Part shown: positions 8,675 to 16,584 of the stretch, in pieces
Position numbering within the stretch: position 1 is the first letter of the stretch
How the letters are laid out: each line of letters begins with the position of its first letter
Source: Palsa-744 sp036498265
GTDB taxonomy: Bacteria; Actinomycetota; Thermoleophilia; Solirubrobacterales; Solirubrobacteraceae
Reading direction: 5' to 3'
Assembly (NCBI GenBank): GCA_036498265.1
Contig: DASYFT010000002.1
Span: 62,001 to 126,000, forward strand
Length of the DNA stretch: 64,000 nucleotides
Position numbers and translations under genes: made by a program
Notes under the pieces: model-generated
Told to the model about the DNA's origin: nothing
What the model saw: the letters and a program-made list of their open reading frames with translations, nothing else
Database searches by the model: none

Positions 8675-10294
8675 TCAGAGCAGGCCGAGCGCGCTGCCGG
8701 CGCCGTGGACGAGGTTGAAGAGGGGCTGGGGAACGATGCCGAAGAAGATCGTCGCGGCTCCTGCGAGCACCGCCACGAGCACCACCTCCGGCTGGCGCCA
8801 GTGGGATGGGGCGTCCTCGCGCAGCGGCACGGCGTCCGGTGCCTCACCGGCGTCGAGCTCCGGTGAGCCACCCGCGAGCGCCGGCAGGCCGCCTGCGGGA
8901 GCTGGAGCGTCGGACCTCGCCGTACTCCCCTCCTCGCCGGCCGGCGCCTCGCGCATCCACATCGCCGCGATCACCGGCAGGTAGTAGCCGAGCGAGATCA
9001 TCGACCCGATCACGATGATCACCCCGAGCCAGGTGTAGCCACCGGAGACGGTCGCATCGATCAGGTAGAACTTGCCGATGAAGCCGGCGGTCGCAGGGAT
9101 CCCGGCGAGGGCCAGCATCGAGATCGTCATCGGCCACGCCAGCAGCGGCCGCGAGCGCCCGAGCCCGTCGAGCGTCCTGATCGAGTCGCCCATTCCGGTC
9201 TCCCGCTCCCGTGCCACGACGACGGCGAACGCCGCCATGTTCATCGGGAGGTAGACCGCCAGGTAGAAGACCATCGCCTGGGCGCCCAGCCGGCTCGCCA
9301 CCACTATCCCGGCGAGCATGTAGCCGGCCTGCGCCACCGAGGAGTAGGCCAGCATCCGCTTCAGGGAGGACTGGCCGAGCGCGCCGGCGTTGCCGACGAT
9401 GATCGTGATCGTGGCGAGCGCCGCGACGGCTGGGGCCCAGCTCGGCCGCGCGGCGATCAGCGCGACGTCGAACAGCCGCAGGAAGGCTCCCAGGGCGGCG
9501 ACCTTGGTGGCGACCGCCATGAACCCGGTGACGGGCGTGGGTGCTCCCTCGTAGACGTCGGGGGTCCACTGGTGGAAGGGCGCGACCGACGCCTTGAACG
9601 AGAGGCCCGCGAGGCAAAGCGCGATCCCGGTCAGCGTCAGCGGGTCGCCGGCGAGGCCGTGACGCGACAGCCCCGACGCGATCGCCGTGTAGTCCGTGGT
9701 CCCCGTCGCGCCGTAGATCATCGCCAGGCCGTAGAGGAGCGTCGCCGAGCCGACGGACCCGATGATCAGGTACTTCAGGCCCGACTCGAGCGAGTGCTCC
9801 CGTTTCAGTTCCGTGGCGCACAGGACGTAGAGAGGGATCGACAGCAGCTCCAGGCCGGTGAACAGCGCCACCGTGTTCTGAGCGCTCACCAGCAGCGACA
9901 TCCCGGCCAGTGAGCTCAGCATCATCGCGTGGAACTCGCCATGGCCTGCTTCCCGTGCCGCTGGCGAGCGCCAGGCCAGGAGGATCGCGCACGCACCGGC
10001 GCCGACCAGGATCACGGTGAGGACGAGCGCCAGGTCGTCGATCCGCAGCGCACCGGAGACGATCGACTTGTGCGAGTTCCACTGCCAGATGGTGAGCCCG
10101 AGCGCCGCGCCGAGTGTCGCCAGGCTGAGCGCCGGCACCGCCTGGACCCGCACCCAGGGCGAGCGGAGCAGGCCGGCGAGCAGCACGAGCACCGCGCCGC
10201 CGAGCAGCGCGATCAGCGGCGAGAGCCCGGCGAAGTCGACGTGCGGGCCCTTCAGATGGGCGACAGCCAGAACAGGAGCCGCGAAGGCGCTCAT
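8675..10294 (-). CDS. nuoN: NADH-quinone oxidoreductase subunit N
   Basis: Antiporter-like membrane subunit of the complex I proton-pumping arm, 539 residues from the ATG at 10294, with about 14 helices. The key lysine-bearing helices are visible around LKYLIIGSVGSA and in GLSFKASVAPFHQWTPDVYEGAP, which is diagnostic for NuoN. A hydrophilic Pro/Ala/Glu-rich loop of about 60 residues interrupts the sequence before the final helix. The start is fixed by an ATGA overlap with the nuoM stop; the longer in-frame extension upstream lies inside nuoM and is a shadow. Last nuo gene of the operon. Confidence 0.95.
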   Translation of the reverse strand: MSAFAAPVLAVAHLKGPHVDFAGLSPLIALLGGAVLVLLAGLLRSPWVRVQAVPALSLATLGAALGLTIWQWNSHKSIVSGALRIDDLALVLTVILVGAGACAILLAWRSPAAREAGHGEFHAMMLSSLAGMSLLVSAQNTVALFTGLELLSIPLYVLCATELKREHSLESGLKYLIIGSVGSATLLYGLAMIYGATGTTDYTAIASGLSRHGLAGDPLTLTGIALCLAGLSFKASVAPFHQWTPDVYEGAPTPVTGFMAVATKVAALGAFLRLFDVALIAARPSWAPAVAALATITIIVGNAGALGQSSLKRMLAYSSVAQAGYMLAGIVVASRLGAQAMVFYLAVYLPMNMAAFAVVVARERETGMGDSIRTLDGLGRSRPLLAWPMTISMLALAGIPATAGFIGKFYLIDATVSGGYTWLGVIIVIGSMISLGYYLPVIAAMWMREAPAGEEGSTARSDAPAPAGGLPALAGGSPELDAGEAPDAVPLREDAPSHWRQPEVVLVAVLAGAATIFFGIVPQPLFNLVHGAGSALGLL

Positions 10295-11988
10295 CGCAGC
10301 GGCACCTTGAACTCGACCGAGCACGACAGCTTCGGGCCCGAGCGATGGCAACCGGGGGGTGGCGCTGGGGCCGCCCTGGAGATCAGCCTGGCGGAGGCCG
10401 GCGAGAGGCTCGTCGGACGGCTCGAGGCCGCCACGGCAGACGATCCGGGAGCCGACGAGTGACTCGCAGACGCCACGGCAGCCGTCGCTGATCGTTCGCT
10501 GCGGTGCAGCGGCAGCTGCGGGTAGATCGCCAGGAACAGGATCACCCCAACGAGCGGCACCAGCACGGCCCCGTCACGCAGGGTCATCTCGCGGGACTGC
10601 ACCTGCCGGCCGGGGCGGTTGTGCATCGCGCGGATGAACAGCCGCAGCGCGTACACGCTCGCCATGACGACGCCGGTGAAGGCGACGATCGCGATTGCGA
10701 GCTTCGCCTTGAAGACGCCGAGCAGGATCAGGAACTCGCCCACGAAGTTCGACGACCCCGGCATCGCCAGCGTGGCCAGCGCGACGATCAGGAAGAGCGC
10801 CGCGAGCACCGGCGCGCGGAATGCCATCCCACCCATGTCGCGCAGGTCCTCCGAGCCCCCGGCGCGACGGGCCAGCACGGCGACGATGAACAGGATCGCT
10901 GCCACGACCAGGCCGTGGTTGACCATCTGCAGCAGCGCACCCTGGGCTCCCTGCGGGTTCAGCGCGAAGATCCCGAGCGTGATGAAGCCCAGCTGGGCCA
11001 TCGAGGAGTAACCGACGATCAGGCGGGTGTCGGTGTGGGTGAACGCGAGCAGGGATCCGTACAGGATCGACGCCAGCCCGATCACCAGCATCAGCGTCTG
11101 GAAGTGCACAGCCGCCTGCGGATACAGGGGCAGGGCGATGCGAAGGAAGCCATAGGCCCCGACCTTGGCGAGCACGCCCGAGAAGACCGTCAGGACCTCG
11201 ATCGGCATCGCGCGGTAACCGTCGGGCATCCAGCCATGAAGCGGGAACGCCGGCATCTTCACCAGGAAGGCGGCGGCGAAGAGCAGGAAGATCCACTCTT
11301 GGGAGCCCCTGCTCAGCGGCATGGACTGGAGCGTCGAGAGGACGAACGTGATGTGCCCCCCGCCGCGCTGGGAGGCGAGCACGCCGGTGGCGATCGCGGC
11401 CGCGAGCATCAGGAGCGAGCCAACGAGCGTGTAGATGACGAGCTTGATCGTCGCCCTCACCCGGCCCGGCTCGCGTCCCCAGCCACCGACGAGGAAGTAG
11501 AACGGGATCAGCATCAGGTCGAAGAACGCCACGAACAGGGCGAGGTCCTGAGCGAGGAAGGCGCCCAGTACGGCCGACTCGGCGAGCATGAGGTGGAAGT
11601 AGAAGAGGCTCGGGCGCTCCAACCGCGGCGCCGACCGCAGGTTGACGGCGAGCACCGCGGCCGCGAACAGCAGCGCCGTGAGGGCCACCAGGAAGACGTT
11701 CAGCCCGTCGATCCCGAGCTTGTAGTGGATCCCCAGTTCCGAGATCCACACCACGTCGGTGACGTAGCGCAGCCCTCCGCCCGACGGCGAGTAGTCCGCG
11801 ACGTAGGCGATCGCCAGTCCCAGAGCGCCCAGCGACCCGATCAGCGCCGCCAGCCCCGGAGCTGTCCACCTGGGGCCGTCGGTCGACGAGGCCGACACGC
11901 GACCGCCGCGGGAGGCGACGGCCTGGACGAGCGCGCCGAGCAGGCCGCAGGCCGCCGGCAACCAGATGAGGATCGAGAGCGGCGGCAT
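10291..11988 (-). CDS. nuoM: NADH-quinone oxidoreductase subunit M
   Basis: Second antiporter-like subunit of the membrane arm, 565 residues. Diagnostic features are the FHLMLAESAVLGAFLAQDLALF glutamate helix region, VKMPAFPLHGWMPDGY and VGYSSMAQLGF. The final 70 residues after FLAIYPQ are a Ser/Ala/Pro-rich hydrophilic tail (SASHSSAPGSSAVAASS and onward) with no counterpart I recognise in classical NuoM. It is in frame up to the stop that overlaps nuoN, so it is either a genuine cytoplasmic tail or drifted sequence. Gap to nuoL is 10 bases. Confidence 0.95.
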   Translation of the reverse strand: MPPLSILIWLPAACGLLGALVQAVASRGGRVSASSTDGPRWTAPGLAALIGSLGALGLAIAYVADYSPSGGGLRYVTDVVWISELGIHYKLGIDGLNVFLVALTALLFAAAVLAVNLRSAPRLERPSLFYFHLMLAESAVLGAFLAQDLALFVAFFDLMLIPFYFLVGGWGREPGRVRATIKLVIYTLVGSLLMLAAAIATGVLASQRGGGHITFVLSTLQSMPLSRGSQEWIFLLFAAAFLVKMPAFPLHGWMPDGYRAMPIEVLTVFSGVLAKVGAYGFLRIALPLYPQAAVHFQTLMLVIGLASILYGSLLAFTHTDTRLIVGYSSMAQLGFITLGIFALNPQGAQGALLQMVNHGLVVAAILFIVAVLARRAGGSEDLRDMGGMAFRAPVLAALFLIVALATLAMPGSSNFVGEFLILLGVFKAKLAIAIVAFTGVVMASVYALRLFIRAMHNRPGRQVQSREMTLRDGAVLVPLVGVILFLAIYPQLPLHRSERSATAAVASASHSSAPGSSAVAASSRPTSLSPASARLISRAAPAPPPGCHRSGPKLSCSVEFKVPLR

Positions 11989-11998
11989 CCTCAGGCGC

Positions 11999-14026
11999 TC
12001 ACGACTGCAGCAGGAAGTAGAAGCCGACGCCGGTCACGCCCAGCACGAGCAGCGCCACGTAGTAGCGCACGAAGCCGCTCTGGGCGGCGCGCACCGCCGC
12101 CGAGCCGACACGGACGAGGCCGGTCGTACCGCCCACCAGCGTGTCGTCGACGAACAGGCGCTCGAACGTGTCCCTCGCGAACCGCCCGGCCCAGGCGGCC
12201 GGGCGCACCACGATGAGGTCGATGAGCTCGTCGAAGTACCACTTGTGCACCAGCAGTTCGTACAGCGGTCGCACCCGCGCGCGGATGACCGCGGCGGTGC
12301 CCGGCCGCGCAACCCACACGCGATAGGCGATCGCGATCCCGGTGAGCCCCAGCACGGCGCCGAGGATCAGCCCGAGCACGAGCAGGCCGTTGCGGGTGTG
12401 CGTGGCATACAGCGAGGAGTCGCCGAAGCTCGGCCTGAGGAAGTCGTCGATCACGGAGTCCACCTGGGGGATCTGCAGCAGCCCGAGGCCGATCGAGCCG
12501 AGCGCCAGGATCGACATGGCGACGCGCATCGGCATCGCGCGCTCGGCGATCGGGTGGTTCGGACCGGGGAAGCCGACGTCGGTGTCCTCCGCCTCGCCGG
12601 TAGCGGGGTTCCTGGGTACGTCGGCGTGATGCTGATGGCCTTCCTCGAGCTCGCGCGCCTCCGGCACGGGATCTCCGTGGAAGGCGCGGAAGATCATCCG
12701 GAAGGTGTAGATCGCGGTCAGCAACGCCGCGAGGTAGCCGGCGACGTAGAGGGCCCAGTGCCAGCCGCCCCGCTCACCGGTCACCAGCAGGATCTCGTCC
12801 TTGGAGAAGAAGCCGGAGAACGGAGGGATCCCGGCGAGCGCCAGCCCGCCGATCACGAAGCAGCCGTAGGTGAACGGCAGCGCCCGGCGAAAGCCGCCCA
12901 TCCGGTCCAACGACTGCTCGCCCGCCATCGCCCCGATGACCGAGCCGGCCGCCATGAACAGGAGCGCCTTGAAGAACGCGTGGGTCATGAGGTGGAACAG
13001 GCCCGCCGCATAGGCGCCCACCGAGACGCCCATGATCATGTAGCCGATCTGCGACATGGTCGAGTAGGCGATAACCCGCTTGATGTCGGACTGCACGAGC
13101 GCGATCGTCGCCGCGATCACGAGCGTGACCGCGCCCACAACGGCGCCCACGTCCTGGGCCGCCGGCGCGCGCTCGAACAGCGGATGCATGCGCGCGATCA
13201 GGTAGACGCCTGCCGTCACCATCGTGGCCGCGTGGATCAGCGCGCTGACCGGGGTCGGTCCCTCCATCGCGTCGGGGAGCCAGGTGTGCAGCGGGATCTG
13301 CGCGGACTTGGCGAACGCGCCCACCAGCAGCAGGACGCATCCGGCGACCAGGTCGCCGTTGTTCGGCGCGAAGCCGAACGCTCCGTGCGCCGTCGCCTGG
13401 AACGCCTTCTGGAATTCGAGCGTGCCGGTGTGCTTGAAGATGAAGTAGGTGCCGAGCACGAGCCCCACGTCGCCGACGACGTTGATCACGAAGGCCTTGA
13501 TGCCCGCCCGCGTCGCGGTCGTGCGGCGGTACCAGAAGGAGATCAGCAGGTACGAGGCAGCGCCCACGAACGCCCAGCCGACGATCAGCAGCAGGAAGTT
13601 CCCGGCGAGCACCAGCAGCAGCATCGAGAAGACGAAGAAGTTCAGGTAGGAGAAGTAGCGCGAGAACCCGCGGTCGCCCTCCATGTAGGACACGGAGTAG
13701 AGGTGGATCAGCGTCGAGACCCCGGTGACGATCAGGATCATGAACACGGACAGCGGGTCGACCAGGATCGAGACGCGCGCATCGATGCCGACGGTCACGG
13801 CGTAGTCCCACAGCGAGGAGGTCATCTGGCGGTGCTCCGGCACGTGGCTCTGGAGCGCCAGCAGAGCGCCGAGGGCCGACAGGAACGCCAGGAAGATCGC
13901 CCCGGTTGCCACCCACCCCGGCGCGCGCGGCGCCAGCGCCGGCAGCCACCGGAAGCCGAGCGCGGTCACGAGGGTTCCAGCCAGCGGGAACAGGAGCACC
14001 AGCCAGGCGTACGTCGTGGCGCTCAT
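11999..14026 (-). CDS. nuoL: NADH-quinone oxidoreductase subunit L
   Basis: Distal antiporter-like subunit, 675 residues, with the long lateral helix that spans the membrane arm near the C-terminus. Diagnostic segments are MEGDRGFSRYFSYLNFF, the lysine helix in LVGAFAKSAQIPLHTWLPDAMEGPTPVSALIHAATMV (first residues shown by family alignment), and RVIAYSTMSQIGYM. A hydrophilic His/Glu-rich insert (about residues 460-490, EEGHQHHADVPRN) precedes the last third. The ATG overlaps the nuoK stop by one base (TGATG). Confidence 0.95.
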   Translation of the reverse strand: MSATTYAWLVLLFPLAGTLVTALGFRWLPALAPRAPGWVATGAIFLAFLSALGALLALQSHVPEHRQMTSSLWDYAVTVGIDARVSILVDPLSVFMILIVTGVSTLIHLYSVSYMEGDRGFSRYFSYLNFFVFSMLLLVLAGNFLLLIVGWAFVGAASYLLISFWYRRTTATRAGIKAFVINVVGDVGLVLGTYFIFKHTGTLEFQKAFQATAHGAFGFAPNNGDLVAGCVLLLVGAFAKSAQIPLHTWLPDAMEGPTPVSALIHAATMVTAGVYLIARMHPLFERAPAAQDVGAVVGAVTLVIAATIALVQSDIKRVIAYSTMSQIGYMIMGVSVGAYAAGLFHLMTHAFFKALLFMAAGSVIGAMAGEQSLDRMGGFRRALPFTYGCFVIGGLALAGIPPFSGFFSKDEILLVTGERGGWHWALYVAGYLAALLTAIYTFRMIFRAFHGDPVPEARELEEGHQHHADVPRNPATGEAEDTDVGFPGPNHPIAERAMPMRVAMSILALGSIGLGLLQIPQVDSVIDDFLRPSFGDSSLYATHTRNGLLVLGLILGAVLGLTGIAIAYRVWVARPGTAAVIRARVRPLYELLVHKWYFDELIDLIVVRPAAWAGRFARDTFERLFVDDTLVGGTTGLVRVGSAAVRAAQSGFVRYYVALLVLGVTGVGFYFLLQS

Positions 14027-14325
14027 CAGCCCTGGAGCTCCCGGAGCTCATCGACGTCGATCGGCAGCCGGCGCCGGTAGATGGCGACGATCATCCCGAG
14101 GCCGATGCAGACCTCGCACGCCGCCACCGTCATCACCACGAGCGCGAGTATCTGGCCGTCGCCGTTGCCCCACATCCGGGCGAACGCGATCAGCGCGAGG
14201 TTGCCCCCGTTGAGCATCAGCTCCAGGCACAGCAGGACGACCAGCGGGTTGCGGCGGGTGATCACGCCGAGCACACCGAGCGCGAAGACGATCGCGGAGA
14301 CCGCGAGGTACCAGGCGATGCTCAC
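14026..14325 (-). CDS. nuoK: NADH-quinone oxidoreductase subunit K
   Basis: Small three-helix membrane subunit, 99 residues, the usual length. The conserved glutamate of helix 2 is in LLCLELMLNGGNLALI (Glu near residue 34) and that of helix 3 in TVAACEVCIGLGMIV (near 70); both are needed for proton coupling in characterised enzymes. It starts by an ATGA overlap with the nuoJ stop and ends in a TGATG overlap with nuoL. Confidence 0.95.
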   Translation of the reverse strand: MSIAWYLAVSAIVFALGVLGVITRRNPLVVLLCLELMLNGGNLALIAFARMWGNGDGQILALVVMTVAACEVCIGLGMIVAIYRRRLPIDVDELRELQG

Positions 14326-14966
14326 GGCCGGCGCCCCCCGACTCCCTCGGCCATCGTCCCGATGTCACGCCGCCCCAGGATCTCGACGGGGATCTCCGTC
14401 CCGCCGCCCTCCTCGTCCTCGAGGCCGCGGCGCCGGCGGGCGAGCAGGACGGCGCCGACGGCGGCGACGAGCAGCAGGAACGAGGCGATCTCGAAGGCCA
14501 GCAGGAAGCGGGTCAGAAGCAGTTTGCCGATGTAGGCGGGGGTGCCGTAGGTGCGCGGGCCAGGGCTGTAGCCCGCTCCCTCGCCGTCGATCGCCTCGAG
14601 GCCCGTGCCGAGCAGCGCGATCAGGAGCTCGACCAGCAGGCCGCCCACGAGCACTGCGCCGCCGAGACGCAGGCCCGAGCCGATCGACGCCTGCCGGCCC
14701 GCGCCGTGCAACCGCTCTCCGATCGTGTCACCTTCGCCGCCGACGTAGGCGACGACGAACACGTAGAGCACCATCACAGCGCCGGCGTAGACGACGACCT
14801 GCACGGCTGCCACGAACTCCGAGCGCAGCAGCAGGAACAGGACCGCCAGCGACACCAGGTGGGCGACCAGCGCCAGCACGCTGTAGAACGGGTTGCGCAG
14901 GAGCACCACCCCCACCGCGCCCGTGATCGCGCCGATCGCGGCGAGGAAGAAGATGACTGCGCTCAC
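14322..14966 (-). CDS. nuoJ: NADH-quinone oxidoreductase subunit J
   Basis: Five-helix membrane subunit, 214 residues. The family signature is the helix-3 segment VVVYAGAVMVLYVFVVAYVGG, where the pi-bulge residues lie. The start is the GTG at 14966, which overlaps the nuoI stop as GTGA; the longer frame upstream is out-of-frame nuoI sequence. A loop around residues 120-150 (EAIDGEGAGYSPGP) and a charged C-terminal tail (RRRRGLEDEEGGG) are hydrophilic. Confidence 0.93.
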   Translation of the reverse strand: MSAVIFFLAAIGAITGAVGVVLLRNPFYSVLALVAHLVSLAVLFLLLRSEFVAAVQVVVYAGAVMVLYVFVVAYVGGEGDTIGERLHGAGRQASIGSGLRLGGAVLVGGLLVELLIALLGTGLEAIDGEGAGYSPGPRTYGTPAYIGKLLLTRFLLAFEIASFLLLVAAVGAVLLARRRRGLEDEEGGGTEIPVEILGRRDIGTMAEGVGGRRP

Positions 14967-15559
14967 TCGCCCTCGTTCCTCAGCGGCGCACGCTCGAGCG
15001 GCTCGGCGAGCAGCATCTCCTTGGTGAAGATCAGGTCCGAGCGGTCGTAGTCCGAGAGCTCGTAGTCGTGCCCCATCGTGATCGCGTCGAACGGGCATGC
15101 GATCTCGCAGTAGCCGCAGAAGATGCAGCGCGAGAGGTTGATCTCGTAGACGGCCGCGTAGCGCTCGCCCGGCGAGACCCTGTTCTCGGGGGTGTTCTCG
15201 GCGGCCACGACGCGGATGCAGTCCGCCGGGCAGGCGGCGGCGCAGAGCGAGCAGCCCACGCACTTCTCGAGGCCCGTGTCCTCGAAGCGGTGAAGCTTGT
15301 GGCGCCCGCGGAAGCGAGGGTAGACCGCCACCTTCTCCTCCGGGTACTGCACGGTCGAAGCGCCTTCGCGGATGCGCCCGAACGTCGTCTTCAGGCCGCG
15401 AGCCGTCTCGACGAAGGTCCGCCACGCGCTGCGTCGCGCGCCCGGGTCCGGCGAGCGTGCCACCTCGACGGTGTGCTCGTCGGGACTCCAGACGCTGACC
15501 GCGATGGTCGGTCCCGCACCCTCGGCCGCCTCGCCCGCCCTCGAGGGATCGTGCCCCAT
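14963..15559 (-). CDS. nuoI: NADH-quinone oxidoreductase subunit I (2x[4Fe-4S])
   Basis: Ferredoxin-like subunit carrying clusters N6a and N6b on the path to quinone, 198 residues. Two cluster motifs are visible: CVGCSLCAAACP and CIFCGYCEIACP, each CxxCxxCxxxCP. About 60 N-terminal residues (to ARGLKTTFGRIREGASTVQYPEEK) include the amphipathic stretch that docks on NuoH. The start overlaps the nuoH stop by one base; the stop overlaps the nuoJ GTG. Confidence 0.95.
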   Translation of the reverse strand: MGHDPSRAGEAAEGAGPTIAVSVWSPDEHTVEVARSPDPGARRSAWRTFVETARGLKTTFGRIREGASTVQYPEEKVAVYPRFRGRHKLHRFEDTGLEKCVGCSLCAAACPADCIRVVAAENTPENRVSPGERYAAVYEINLSRCIFCGYCEIACPFDAITMGHDYELSDYDRSDLIFTKEMLLAEPLERAPLRNEGE

Positions 15560-16584
15560 CAGCCCACCGCCACCACGACGATCGCCGTCACGAGCGCGTT
15601 GAGGGTCGCAAGCGGCAGCAGCACCTTCCAGCCGAAGCTCATCAGCTGGTCGTATCGGAGGCGCGGCAGCGTGGCCCGGACCCAGATGAACAGGAACGTC
15701 ACCAGCGACATCTTCGCCAGCACCACGAACGGGTCAACCCAACCAGGCGGGTGCAGTCCGAAGGGCAGCAGCCAGCCGCCGAGGAACACGGTCGTGACGA
15801 TCCCTGAGACGACGAGCACGTTGAGGTACTCGGCGAAGTAGTACGACGCGAAGCGGCCGCCCCCGAACTCCGTGTTGTAGCCGCCCACGAGCTCCGCGTC
15901 CGCCTCGGTCAGGTCGAACGGCGCCCGGTTGGTCTCGGCGAAGCCGGCGACGAGGAAGATCAGGAAGCCGGCGAGCTGCGGGATGAAGTACCACATCCCG
16001 GCCTGGGCGTGGACGATGCCGGTCAGCGACAGGGTCTGTGCGGTGATGATCACGCCCACGAGCGCAAGGCCCTGCGAGACCTCGTAGGAGATCAGCTGGG
16101 CGGCGCCCCGCATGGCTCCCAGGAACGAGTACTTCGAGCCGGATGCCCAGCCGCCGAGCATGATCCCGTAGAAGGCGATGGCGCCGAACGCGAACAGGTA
16201 GAGCGGCCCGATCGAGACGTCCACGCCGTAGAGGCCGACCTTGGTTCCGAAGATGTCCTGGGTGTCCCCGAACGGGATGATCGCGAATGCGGCCACGGCG
16301 GTGAGGATCGAGATGATCGGCGCGAGCGCGAACAGGAAGCCGATCGAGGTGGTCGGCCGGAACTGCTCCTTGGTGAGCAGCTTGAGGATGTCGGCGAGGG
16401 GCTGAAACGCTCCGTAGGGGCCCACCCGGTTCGGCCCGTAGCGGCCCTGGAAGCGGCCGAGAAGCTTGCGCTCGGCGATCAGCACGACGGGCACCAGCTG
16501 GAGGCCGACCGCGAAGATCACGATCGACTTGAGGATCTGGATCCACCACGGCTCGTAGTAGCCGACGACGGCGAGCGGGCTCAT
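15559..16584 (-). CDS. nuoH: NADH-quinone oxidoreductase subunit H
   Basis: Eight-helix subunit that, with NuoB and NuoD, forms the quinone chamber, 341 residues. Diagnostic segments are IAERKLLGRFQGRYGPNRVGP, KLLTKEQFRP, and AETNRAPFDLTEADAELVGGYNTEF (the acidic loop, read across family alignment). The ATG at 16584 overlaps the nuoG stop as ATGA. The extended in-frame sequence upstream is nuoG shadow and is excluded. Confidence 0.95.
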   Translation of the reverse strand: MSPLAVVGYYEPWWIQILKSIVIFAVGLQLVPVVLIAERKLLGRFQGRYGPNRVGPYGAFQPLADILKLLTKEQFRPTTSIGFLFALAPIISILTAVAAFAIIPFGDTQDIFGTKVGLYGVDVSIGPLYLFAFGAIAFYGIMLGGWASGSKYSFLGAMRGAAQLISYEVSQGLALVGVIITAQTLSLTGIVHAQAGMWYFIPQLAGFLIFLVAGFAETNRAPFDLTEADAELVGGYNTEFGGGRFASYYFAEYLNVLVVSGIVTTVFLGGWLLPFGLHPPGWVDPFVVLAKMSLVTFLFIWVRATLPRLRYDQLMSFGWKVLLPLATLNALVTAIVVVAVG